Below the pieces are notes generated by a model. The model saw nothing but the letters and a program-made list of their open reading frames with translations. It searched no databases and was not told the DNA's origin. This document shows, piece after piece, positions 1-8,165 of a stretch of 64,000 bases of DNA (the first letter of the stretch is position 1; each line of letters opens with the position of its first letter). The DNA is taken from the NCBI RefSeq assembly GCF_021738965.1, contig NZ_JAKKOQ010000001.1, positions 496,001 to 560,000 on the forward strand, in the 5' to 3' direction. The translations under genes were made by a program, and so were the position numbers. The stretch comes from Gordonia zhenghanii (lineage in GTDB: Bacteria > Actinomycetota > Actinomycetes > Mycobacteriales > Mycobacteriaceae).

Positions 1-436
1 CGAGCATCAGCACGTCGTAGAACTCGTCCTTCGCGGCGATGATCTCGGTGAGGTCGCCGCCGTCGACGGCAGCCTCCAGCCGTTCGATCACCGCCCACAG
101 GCGCTGTTTGTGCTCGAGGGTCCCGCGCCGCGCGAAGAGACTGCAGGCCAGTGACTCCAAGGACTCGCGCAGTTCGAACATCTGCTCGGCGTCCGCATAC
201 GACACCGTGACGACCACGGCCCCACGGTTGGGCTCGATGGTCACGAATCCCTCCGCCTCGATCTGCCGCAACGTCTCCCGGACGACGGTGCGCGAGACGT
301 CGAAGTCCTCGCACAGTTCGCGCTCGTTGAGTCGCGAACCCGGTTCGAGCACACCGGTGCTGATCCGGTCGCGGATCGATTCCGCAAGACGTCGACGAGT
401 CGGCGCCGCCACTGCAGCAGTCTCGTCCCCGCCCAT
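1..436 (-). CDS. GntR/FCD-family transcriptional regulator, 3' end outside window
   Basis: DNA-binding regulator of the FadR/FCD branch of GntR. The visible part starts MGGDETAAVAAPTRRRLAES and contains a typical winged-helix segment with SRLNERELCEDF, then DVSRTVVRETLRQIEAEG, a hydrophobic beta wing (GFVTIEPNRGAVVV), and the beginning of an all-alpha FCD effector domain (residues about 75-145, with LRESLESLACSLFA). The C-terminal ligand-binding residues lie beyond the window. It is transcribed away from the CitE-like lyase gene that begins 213 bp to the right. FCD regulators usually sense small carboxylic acids and act on the divergent gene and on themselves, so that lyase is the natural target. 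The direct repeats in the shared intergenic region fit this. The ligand cannot be named. Confidence 0.85.
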   Translation of the reverse strand, partial: MGGDETAAVAAPTRRRLAESIRDRISTGVLEPGSRLNERELCEDFDVSRTVVRETLRQIEAEGFVTIEPNRGAVVVTVSYADAEQMFELRESLESLACSLFARRGTLEHKQRLWAVIERLEAAVDGGDLTEIIAAKDEFYDVLML

Positions 437-450
437 CACGCTCCTTCTCG

Positions 451-611
451 GATCGTCATACATCTCCCGATCGTCATACAGTCTCGTCTCAGCCACATCA
501 TGCCAACAACGAATGTACTCGCAGGTAACTCGGTGTTGATTTCAATCATTTCACCGACGATAACCGTGATCGGGTCCACATCAGTGGAGGATTCATATGG
601 ATCGTCATACA
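451..611. promoter_or_regulatory. Three direct repeats of GATCGTCATACA in a divergent promoter region
   Basis: The 12-mer GATCGTCATACA occurs at 451-462, 469-480 and 600-611, all in the same orientation. The first two are 18 bp apart. The first lies 15 bp upstream of the GntR start codon and the third sits 38 bp before the GTG of the lyase gene. The reverse strand reads TGTATGACGATC, and FCD-type GntR operators often contain TGTAT/ATACA half-sites. I infer autoregulation and control of the lyase by the adjacent regulator. The remaining intergenic DNA (481-599) is relatively AT-rich and holds no gene. Confidence 0.55.
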
Positions 612-648
612 ATCTCAAGTATCTCGCCCCTGAATCACAAGGAAGTCC

Positions 649-1488
649 GTGACGTCTGCACCCGCCCCGATCGACTACTCGCTCTCCCGTTCCTGGCTCC
701 TCGCCAACGGCGACCGCCCCGACGGCTTCGCCGATGCGACCGCGTCCGAAGCCGACCAGGTGATCTTCGACCTCGAGGACGCGGTCGCCCCCGCACGCAA
801 GGCGACCGCCCGCGACACCGTCGCCGACTGGCTCGCACGCCCCGGACACTCGGGCTGGGTTCGGATCAACGACGTGGACTCCGGATTCTGGAGCGACGAC
901 ATCGCTCGCCTGCGCTCTAACCCCGGACTGCTCGGCGTGATGCTCGCGAAGGTCGAGTCGGCGGCCCACGTCCAGGACACAGTCGCCGCGTTCGGCGGCC
1001 GCGTCCACGTGATCGCGCTCGTCGAGTCGGCCCTCGGTGTCGAGGAGGCGACGGCGATCGCTCGCGCAGGCGCCGTCCGGCTCGCGTTCGGCAGCGGCGA
1101 CTACCGCCGAGACACGGGGACCGCCGCGACCGATCTCACGATGGCCTACGCCCGCTCCCGGCTGACCAACTCCTCCCGCGTCGCGCGACTCCCGAACCCG
1201 ATCGACGGGCCGACGCCCGGGCCGGACCTCGACCTGCTCCGCACCCAGACCGCTGCCGCACGCGATCACGGAATGACCGGCCGCCTGTGCCTGTTCGGCG
1301 CGCAGACCCGCGTGGTCAACGAGGCGATGAGCCCGACCGAAGCCGACGTCGACTGGGCTCGCGAGTTCCTCTCCGATTTCGCTCTCGCAGGCGGCCAGGT
1401 CCGCGACGGAAGCGACAAACCGCGCCTGTACGAAGCCGGCCGGATCACCCGCCTCGCGTCCGCGTATGGCGTCGCCGCCCGAATCTGA
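649..1488 (+). CDS. CitE-like HpcH/HpaI aldolase / citrate lyase beta-subunit family protein
   Basis: 279 residues, (beta/alpha)8 barrel of the CitE/HpcH family, which cleaves or forms C-C bonds in acyl-CoA esters such as citramalyl-, malyl- or hydroxymethylglutaryl-CoA. Visible family motifs are VIFDLEDAVAP (metal-binding acidic residues, about 40-50), WVRINDVDSGFW, VIALVESALGVEEA (about 123-136) and LAFGSGDYRRDTG (about 144-156). The GTG start is set by AAGGAAG eight bases upstream. No citrate lyase alpha or gamma (ACP) gene adjoins it, so it is a stand-alone lyase of the type found in actinobacteria, not part of a citrate lyase complex. The divergent GntR gene probably controls it. The real substrate is unknown. 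Confidence 0.8.
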   Translation: MTSAPAPIDYSLSRSWLLANGDRPDGFADATASEADQVIFDLEDAVAPARKATARDTVADWLARPGHSGWVRINDVDSGFWSDDIARLRSNPGLLGVMLAKVESAAHVQDTVAAFGGRVHVIALVESALGVEEATAIARAGAVRLAFGSGDYRRDTGTAATDLTMAYARSRLTNSSRVARLPNPIDGPTPGPDLDLLRTQTAAARDHGMTGRLCLFGAQTRVVNEAMSPTEADVDWAREFLSDFALAGGQVRDGSDKPRLYEAGRITRLASAYGVAARI

Positions 1489-1508
1489 CGCCCGCTGGTC
1501 GAGACACG

Positions 1509-1546
1509 CCGAAGGCCGGCCACCCTCGCGGGTGACCGGCCTTCGG
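1509..1546. terminator. Bidirectional intrinsic terminator between convergent genes
   Basis: A strong hairpin, CGAAGGCCGG-CACCC / GGGTG-CCGGCCTTCG with a four-base loop, lies between the convergent lyase and groEL2 stop codons. There is no long T-tract, which is usual for high-GC actinobacteria. It probably serves both genes. Confidence 0.7.
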
Positions 1547-1577
1547 TTGAGTTCTGCGTGAACTGCTGATCGTCAGA

Positions 1578-3233
<1,656 letters not shown>

Positions 3234-3310
3234 CTAAGTTTTCGTAGGGTCGGACTCGATGCCCGCGACGGACGACCGGGGTGTCTAGTGACCGGCCTCA
3301 CCGTTCCGAC

Positions 3311-3337
3311 CTGGCACTCACACGCCGTGAGTGCCAG
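3311..3337. promoter_or_regulatory. CIRCE operator 1 (HrcA site)
   Basis: CTGGCACTC-N9-GAGTGCCAG is a perfect 9-bp inverted repeat matching the CIRCE consensus (TTAGCACTC-N9-GAGTGCTAA), about 110 bp upstream of groEL2. It is the binding site of the heat-shock repressor HrcA, encoded elsewhere. Confidence 0.93.
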
Positions 3338-3345
3338 GTTCCGTT

Positions 3346-3372
3346 TTAGCACTCGCCCATGGAGAGTGCAAG
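3346..3372. promoter_or_regulatory. CIRCE operator 2 (HrcA site)
   Basis: TTAGCACTC-N9-GAGTGCAAG is a second CIRCE element, 8 bp beyond the first. Its left arm is the exact consensus and the right arm has a single mismatch. Two copies suggest tight repression of groEL2. They lie 49-110 bp upstream of the start of the divergent kinase gene, so they could also affect it. Confidence 0.9.
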
Positions 3373-3420
3373 GTCGGCCGACTCGTCCGCTGGTCGGGCC
3401 GGAACGACTACCGTCGACTC

Positions 3421-4629
3421 ATGTCCGGCGAACTCATCGCGATCACGGTGCTGGGAACAGTCCTGGCCGCCGTCCTCATCGTGATCGCCCTGCGCACCCG
3501 GCGCGTCGTGTCCACTCCGGCCGAACGCGCCGTCCATGACACGCTGCACACCGCAGCACTGGCGGCCCGCCCGCTGCGAGACGGACTCACCCGCGACTCG
3601 GCGGCAGCCGCCGTCGGCCCGCTGCGATCGCTCACCACCGCGGAGGGCGTGGCCCTGTACGGTCCCGACGCCGAAATCCTCGCGCGCGACGGCGACGATG
3701 ACCTGTGGACACCACCGGTCGCCGCGGCCGCCGCGCGACTCGCGGCCACCGCGCTGAACGAGCAGCACCCGAGTGTGCAGCGCGACCCCGGCGGCAGCGC
3801 AGCCATCGCCCGGCGGCTGCTCGCCGCCCCGCTGCTCACCGACGACGTCGGTGCGGGCGTCCTCGTCGTCGCGACCCGCGACGAACCGGGGCCCGGCAAG
3901 ATCGGGACGATCACGGAGGTCGCACGATACGTCGCGAGCCAACTCCAGCTCGCCGAACTCGACGCGTCCCGCGCACGGCTCGACCGGGCCGAAGTCCTCG
4001 CCCTGCGCGCCCAGATCAGCCCACACTTCATCTATAACGCGTTGAACACCATCGCGTCGTTCGTGCGCACCGACCCCGACCGCGCCCGCGAGTTGATCCT
4101 CGACTTCGCGGACTTCACCCGGTACTCGTTCCGTGCCGCGGGCGAGTACACACCGCTGGCCGACGAACTGCGCAACATCGATCGCTACCTCACTCTCGAA
4201 CGAGCCCGCTTCGGCGAAGGACTCACCGTCAAGTTGCAGGTCGCCCCGGAAGTGCTCGGCGTCGTCCTGCCGTTCCTCGCGTTGCAGCCACTCGTGGAGA
4301 ACGCCGTCCGTCACGGAATGGCAGGCCGTAAGACCGGCACCGTCTCGATCATCGCCCGCAACGTCGGCTCCGACTGCGAACTCAGCGTCGAAGACGACGG
4401 TGCAGGCATGGACCCGGAACTCCTGCGGACCGGGGCCATCGACGCACTCGACCCCGCGGGGCCGGCCGAGTCCGACGGCGCCCACGTCGGCCTGACCAAT
4501 GTGGACCAACGCCTACGGTCGGCGTTCGGCAACGACTACGGTCTGATAGTCGAGACCGCTGTCGGCGCGGGCACCAAGGTGAGCATGCGGATTCCCAAGT
4601 TCGCCGCCGGGATCCGGGTCGACTCGTAG
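3421..4629 (+). CDS. LytS/YehU-type sensor histidine kinase
   Basis: 402 residues. One N-terminal membrane segment (about 5-25, IAITVLGTVLAAVLIVIAL) is followed by a GAF-like region (about 40-175). The kinase domain follows, with the His_kinase H-box LRAQISPHFIYNALNTIASF (phosphorylated His202), then an HATPase with N-box PLVENAVRHGM and G-box VEDDGAGMD. The ATG here was chosen because the in-frame GTG 90 bp upstream lies inside the CIRCE operators. Unlike BtsS or LytS it has no multi-pass receptor domain, so sensing is probably intracellular through the GAF-like domain. It pairs with the LytTR regulator 54 bp downstream. The following symporter genes suggest a role in carboxylate sensing, by analogy with BtsSR control of pyruvate uptake in E. 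coli. Confidence 0.88.
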   Translation: MSGELIAITVLGTVLAAVLIVIALRTRRVVSTPAERAVHDTLHTAALAARPLRDGLTRDSAAAAVGPLRSLTTAEGVALYGPDAEILARDGDDDLWTPPVAAAAARLAATALNEQHPSVQRDPGGSAAIARRLLAAPLLTDDVGAGVLVVATRDEPGPGKIGTITEVARYVASQLQLAELDASRARLDRAEVLALRAQISPHFIYNALNTIASFVRTDPDRARELILDFADFTRYSFRAAGEYTPLADELRNIDRYLTLERARFGEGLTVKLQVAPEVLGVVLPFLALQPLVENAVRHGMAGRKTGTVSIIARNVGSDCELSVEDDGAGMDPELLRTGAIDALDPAGPAESDGAHVGLTNVDQRLRSAFGNDYGLIVETAVGAGTKVSMRIPKFAAGIRVDS

Positions 4630-4683
4630 CCGAGACGCCCAGCCGAGACCGAAGAGGACAGCACACACGATGACTGGCACGCG

Positions 4684-5466
4684 ATGACCGGACTGATCGT
4701 CCTCGCCGTCGACGACGAGGCTCCCGCCCTCGACGAACTCGCATTTCTGCTGAACCGCAACGGAGCCGTCGACCAGGTGCTGACTGCGTCCGATGCGACG
4801 TCCGCGCTGCGCGAGCTCGCCGATCATCGTGTCGACGGAGTGTTCCTCGACATCTCGATGCCCGCCCTGTCCGGAATGGAATTGGCAGGGGTCCTGGCCA
4901 AGTACGCGGACCCGCCGCCCGTCGTCTTCGTCACCGCGCACGACGACCGCGCGGTGGAGGCGTTCGGCGTCGGGGCCGTCGACTACCTTCTGAAACCGTT
5001 GCGCGAAGACCAGTTGACACGGGCCGTCGAGCGTATCGCCGCACACGAGCGTCCCCGCCCCGACGAGTCCGTCGGCGACGACGCGGTGATCCCGGTCGAG
5101 TCCGGCGGCGTCACCTCTCTGGTGCGACGCGACGCGATCTCCTGGGTCGAAGCAGTCGGTGACTACGCCCGCCTGCACACCGACACCGGATCTCATCTGG
5201 TCCGGGTCACGCTGTCGACGCTCGAGTCCAGGTGGCAGACCGCAGGCTTCGCACGGGTGCACCGCAGTTACCTGGTGAACCTTCCGATGGTGGTCGGTCT
5301 ACGGTCCGCAGGCGCGTCGACCATGGTCCGCGTCAAGGCCAACGGCGTATCGCAGGCCGTGGAGCTACCGGTGAGTCGACGACAGGTGCGCGAGCTCAAG
5401 GACCGTCTGGTCCGCGACCCGATGCGCACCATTCGCAGCGGCGGTCCGGCGAGCTCGGGCAGCTGA
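4684..5466 (+). CDS. LytTR-family response regulator
   Basis: 260 residues. The receiver domain (1-120) has the acidic pocket VDDEAP, phospho-acceptor Asp56 in VFLDISMP, Thr84 and Lys104 in YLLKP. A LytTR DNA-binding domain spans about 140-245 (ISWVEAVGDYARLHTD, FARVHRSYLVNL, VELPVSRRQV). An ATG 14 bp upstream runs into a stop after four codons, so the start used here is the first workable one. It is the partner of the preceding kinase. LytTR regulators bind pairs of direct repeats, and candidate repeats lie ahead of the second symporter operon. The most likely targets are the two downstream transporter genes. Confidence 0.88.
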   Translation: MTGLIVLAVDDEAPALDELAFLLNRNGAVDQVLTASDATSALRELADHRVDGVFLDISMPALSGMELAGVLAKYADPPPVVFVTAHDDRAVEAFGVGAVDYLLKPLREDQLTRAVERIAAHERPRPDESVGDDAVIPVESGGVTSLVRRDAISWVEAVGDYARLHTDTGSHLVRVTLSTLESRWQTAGFARVHRSYLVNLPMVVGLRSAGASTMVRVKANGVSQAVELPVSRRQVRELKDRLVRDPMRTIRSGGPASSGS

Positions 5467-5467
5467 C

Positions 5468-5908
5468 GTGCCCGAGCGTCCACCACGCGAACGCGTCGTC
5501 CTGTCTCAACGACGCGGCGCCCGCATGGTCCGCACCCGAGTGCAGGTGGCGCAGCAGAGCGGAGTCGGCGAACACCTCGTCCGCGGGCTCGTACGCGCGC
5601 AACTCGGCCTCGCACTGCGCCTGGGACTCGCCGTGGTGCTGATCTTCGTCGCAGTGCCCATCCTCGGAGCCACCGTCGATCCGTTCGCGGCATCCACCGT
5701 GTTCGGGGTCCGACTCAACTGGATCGTGCTCGGCGTGCTCCCCTATCCCGTGCTCTACCTGGCCGGCCGTCTCTACATCCGGCTCGCCGAACAGGCCGAA
5801 CGCGATTTCATCCGGCTGACCGATCATGATCTCGACTCCGCTCGATCAGCGGAAGGACCCGCTCGATCAGCGGAAGGACCCGCTCGATCGGCGGAAGGAC
5901 CCGCATGA
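5468..5908 (+). CDS. Small two-helix membrane protein with C-terminal heptapeptide repeats
   Basis: 146 residues from GTG, starting one base after the stop codon of the response regulator. There are two membrane segments (about 52-70 and 84-102, the second LNWIVLGVLPYPVLYLAG). The cytoplasmic tail ends in three copies of ARSAEGP encoded by a 21-bp tandem repeat. Position directly ahead of a solute:sodium symporter, overlapping it by four bases, mirrors the DUF485 (YjcH) subunit that precedes ActP, and the topology agrees. The sequence itself is not a clear DUF485 match. I infer an accessory subunit or assembly partner of the following symporter. Confidence 0.7.
   Translation: MPERPPRERVVLSQRRGARMVRTRVQVAQQSGVGEHLVRGLVRAQLGLALRLGLAVVLIFVAVPILGATVDPFAASTVFGVRLNWIVLGVLPYPVLYLAGRLYIRLAEQAERDFIRLTDHDLDSARSAEGPARSAEGPARSAEGPA
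5839..5901 (+). repeat. Three tandem 21-bp units at the end of a coding region
   Basis: Three head-to-tail 21-bp units beginning CGCTCGATCAGCGG; the third differs by one base. Each encodes ARSAEGP. The last unit supplies GGAAGGA, the ribosome-binding site of the symporter gene starting at 5905, so the array doubles as coding sequence and translation signal. Confidence 0.9.
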
Positions 5909-7611
5909 GCGATCACGCCACCCTCCTCACCGTGGTCGCAGTCCTGGCGGCAGCGATCGGCACGCTCGCGGCGGGCGCGTACGCGGGACGCGGCGCCCGC
6001 TCCACATCGGACTTCCTGGTCGCGTCCCGCAGCATCGGGTCGGGGTGGAACGCAGCCGCGATCGCAGGCGAGTACCTGTCGGCGGCGTCGTTCCTCGGCG
6101 TCGCCGGACTCGTGGCCAAATACGGCGCTGACGCCCTCTGGTACCCGATCGGGTTCACCGCCGGATACCTCGCCCTGCTTCTGTTCGTCTCCTCGCCGCT
6201 GCGCAGGTCGGGCGCGTACACGGTCCCGGACTTCGCCGAGTTCCGCCTCGCGTCCAAGAACGCGCGCAAGGCGACGATGATCATCGTCGTCGCCATCTGC
6301 GTGCTGTATCTGGTCCCGCAACTGCAGGGAGCCGGCCTCACCCTGAACATCCTGCTCGGCCTGCCTCCCTGGATCGGCGTGGTCGCGATCGGACTGCTCG
6401 TGATCGCCAACGTCGTCGGGGGCGGCATGCGGTCGGTGACGTTCGCGCAGGCCGTCCAGTACTGGCTGAAGCTCACCGCCGTCGCCGTGCCGGCTCTCGC
6501 GCTCGCCATCCTGTTCATCCACCACGACGAGGACCTCGGCGACCCGCTCCCGCCGCGCGTCGAGAGCGCCACCACCGTGAGCATCGACCGCACGGTGTCG
6601 GTGACCGTCGCCGACCCGACCGGCGTCCGGATCGACGGACGCCAGGCCGAGGCCGGGACCATCACTGTCGACGGCGGGTCCACGGTGACGTTGGCCGAGG
6701 GCTCCGCGACCCCGGTGGTCTCCGACGCCCCTCAGACCGGCGCGCAGTGGGCGACGTCGGGCGGCGGATTCGGCGGCGACCACCCCCTCTACCAAGTGCT
6801 CTCACTGATGGCTGCGACGTTCCTCGGCGCCGTCGGTCTCCCCCACGTCCTGGTCCGCTTCTATACGAATCCCGACGGGCGGGCCGCGCGGCGCACCGCA
6901 CTGAACGTCATCGCGGCACTGTCCGTGTTCTACCTGTTCCCGACGATCCTCGGGGCCCTCGCGCGAGTCTGGACGCCGCAGGTGCTGACCACCGGAAACA
7001 CCGACGCCGCCGTCCTGCTCCTCCCGACCGCCGCGATGTCCGGAATCTGGGGGACACTGCTCGGCTCCCTCGTGGCCGCCGGCGCGATCGCTGCGTTCCT
7101 CGCGGCCTCGTCGGGCCTGCTCGTCAGCATCGCAGGCGTCATGTCGACCGACCTGCTGCCTGCCGGTGTCCGCAGCTTCCGGATCTGCGCGCTGATCGGC
7201 GGGCTGGTGCCGATCGGCCTGGCATTGGGTGCGGGAACGCTCGACCTGTCCCGGTCAGTCGGTCTGGTGTTCGCCGTGTCCGCATCGACCTTCTGCCCGC
7301 TGCTCCTCCTGGGAATCTGGTGGCGAGGGCTCACTGCGGCCGGCGCGATCGCGGGACTCGTCGTCGGCGGCATTGCCTCGGCGACGGCCGTCGCCCTGGT
7401 CGTCAGCGACGCCGTCGACGACTCGCTCGCAGGCGGGTGGCCGACGGCGATCGTCGACTATCCGGCAGCGGTGACCGTGCCGGTCACGTTCGCCGTCATG
7501 ATCGCCGTCAGCATTGCGACTCGGTCGTCGCGACCAGCGAACGTCGCGAGCGTCTTCGCGGCGATGCACGTGCCCGAGCGGCTCGGTCTGGGCGTCGAAC
7601 GAACACCCTGA
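5905..7611 (+). CDS. Solute:sodium symporter, cation/acetate (ActP/MctC-like) type
   Basis: 568 residues with about 13 hydrophobic segments, SSS family, importing monocarboxylates with Na+ or H+. Family hallmarks are FLVASRSIGSGWNAAAIAGE, YLSAASFLGVAGLVAKYG, PDFAEFRL and TFLGAVGLPHVLVRFYTNPD. Compared with the paralogue at 8162 it carries a longer extracytoplasmic insert of about 80 residues (about 212-290, rich in Thr, Val and Gly, probably beta structure) between two helices. AGGAAGGA precedes the ATG. It overlaps the preceding small membrane gene by four bases and is likely cotranscribed with the two-component system. Substrate (acetate, pyruvate, propionate and so on) cannot be read from sequence. 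Confidence 0.88.
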   Translation: MSDHATLLTVVAVLAAAIGTLAAGAYAGRGARSTSDFLVASRSIGSGWNAAAIAGEYLSAASFLGVAGLVAKYGADALWYPIGFTAGYLALLLFVSSPLRRSGAYTVPDFAEFRLASKNARKATMIIVVAICVLYLVPQLQGAGLTLNILLGLPPWIGVVAIGLLVIANVVGGGMRSVTFAQAVQYWLKLTAVAVPALALAILFIHHDEDLGDPLPPRVESATTVSIDRTVSVTVADPTGVRIDGRQAEAGTITVDGGSTVTLAEGSATPVVSDAPQTGAQWATSGGGFGGDHPLYQVLSLMAATFLGAVGLPHVLVRFYTNPDGRAARRTALNVIAALSVFYLFPTILGALARVWTPQVLTTGNTDAAVLLLPTAAMSGIWGTLLGSLVAAGAIAAFLAASSGLLVSIAGVMSTDLLPAGVRSFRICALIGGLVPIGLALGAGTLDLSRSVGLVFAVSASTFCPLLLLGIWWRGLTAAGAIAGLVVGGIASATAVALVVSDAVDDSLAGGWPTAIVDYPAAVTVPVTFAVMIAVSIATRSSRPANVASVFAAMHVPERLGLGVERTP

Positions 7612-7680
7612 CCGCCGCGGGGCCCACCGTTCGTCGGTGCCGGACGACCGTTCACCGCACGACGCACGGACCTCATCGAT

Positions 7681-7710
7681 CAGATCACAAACAGTATCGT
7701 CTGTGATCTG
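7681..7710. promoter_or_regulatory. Inverted repeat upstream of the second symporter operon
   Basis: CAGATCACA-N12-TGTGATCTG is a perfect 9-bp inverted repeat in the 176-bp gap between the two symporter units. TGTGA half-sites recall CRP/GlxR operators, but the spacing is larger than the usual N6 and the half-sites point the other way. It could instead be a weak terminator of the upstream gene. Operator is my preferred reading. Confidence 0.45.
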
Positions 7711-7746
7711 ACTCTCCTTCATTCTTCTCACATGCGAATCCACTAT

Positions 7747-7772
7747 CGACTCTCACGTGCAGTCGACTCTCA
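7747..7772 (+). promoter_or_regulatory. Direct repeats CGACTCTCA, candidate LytTR-regulator site
   Basis: CGACTCTCA occurs at 7747-7755 and 7764-7772, a 17-bp period, with a third GACTCTC at 7710-7716. LytTR regulators bind paired direct repeats, and one is encoded 2.3 kb upstream. The known E. coli BtsR and YpdB sites have about a 21-bp period, so the match is loose. Confidence 0.35.
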
Positions 7773-7787
7773 GGTGAAGGAGTGATC

Positions 7788-8165
7788 GTGTCCGAACAGG
7801 CACCACCGCCGACCGAGCGGCCCCAACCGACGCCCGAAGAATTCCTGACCGCGCAGGCGAGTCCGGAATTCACCAAGCTCCGCCGAACTCTGCTCCGGTT
7901 CATCGTCCCGATGTCCGTGTTCTTCCTCGTCTGGTATGCCGTCTACGTCCTGCTCGGCGCGTTCGCGCACGACTTCATGGCGATCGAAGTGTGGGGGAAC
8001 ATCAACCTCGGCCTCGTTCTTGGTCTGCTCCAGTTCGTGACGACGTTCGCGATCACCGGCGCCTACGTCAAATTCTCGGGCCGTGACCTCGATCCGGCCG
8101 CCGAACAGATCCGCCAGAACTTCGCCGACGGCGTATACGCAGACCCCGCGGAGGGAACCCGATGA
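7788..8165 (+). CDS. DUF485 (YjcH-like) membrane subunit
   Basis: 125 residues. A proline-rich cytoplasmic N-terminus is followed by TAQASPEFTKLRRTLLRF and two membrane segments (about 41-63 and 74-97) bracketing FAHDFMAIEVWGNINLGLVL, the classic DUF485 pattern. DUF485 proteins are cotranscribed with ActP-type symporters and are thought to stabilise or modulate them. The GTG at 7788 is preferred over one six bases earlier because AAGGAG overlaps the earlier codon. Stop and start overlap (ATGA) with the following symporter, implying translational coupling. Confidence 0.88.
   Translation: MSEQAPPPTERPQPTPEEFLTAQASPEFTKLRRTLLRFIVPMSVFFLVWYAVYVLLGAFAHDFMAIEVWGNINLGLVLGLLQFVTTFAITGAYVKFSGRDLDPAAEQIRQNFADGVYADPAEGTR

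Noticed and set aside
3331..3420. Earlier GTG start for the LytS-type kinase
   Set aside because: It lies inside the CIRCE operators and adds a hydrophilic, unconserved stretch before the membrane helix.
4670..4683. Alternative ATG for the LytTR regulator
   Set aside because: It reaches a TGA after four codons.
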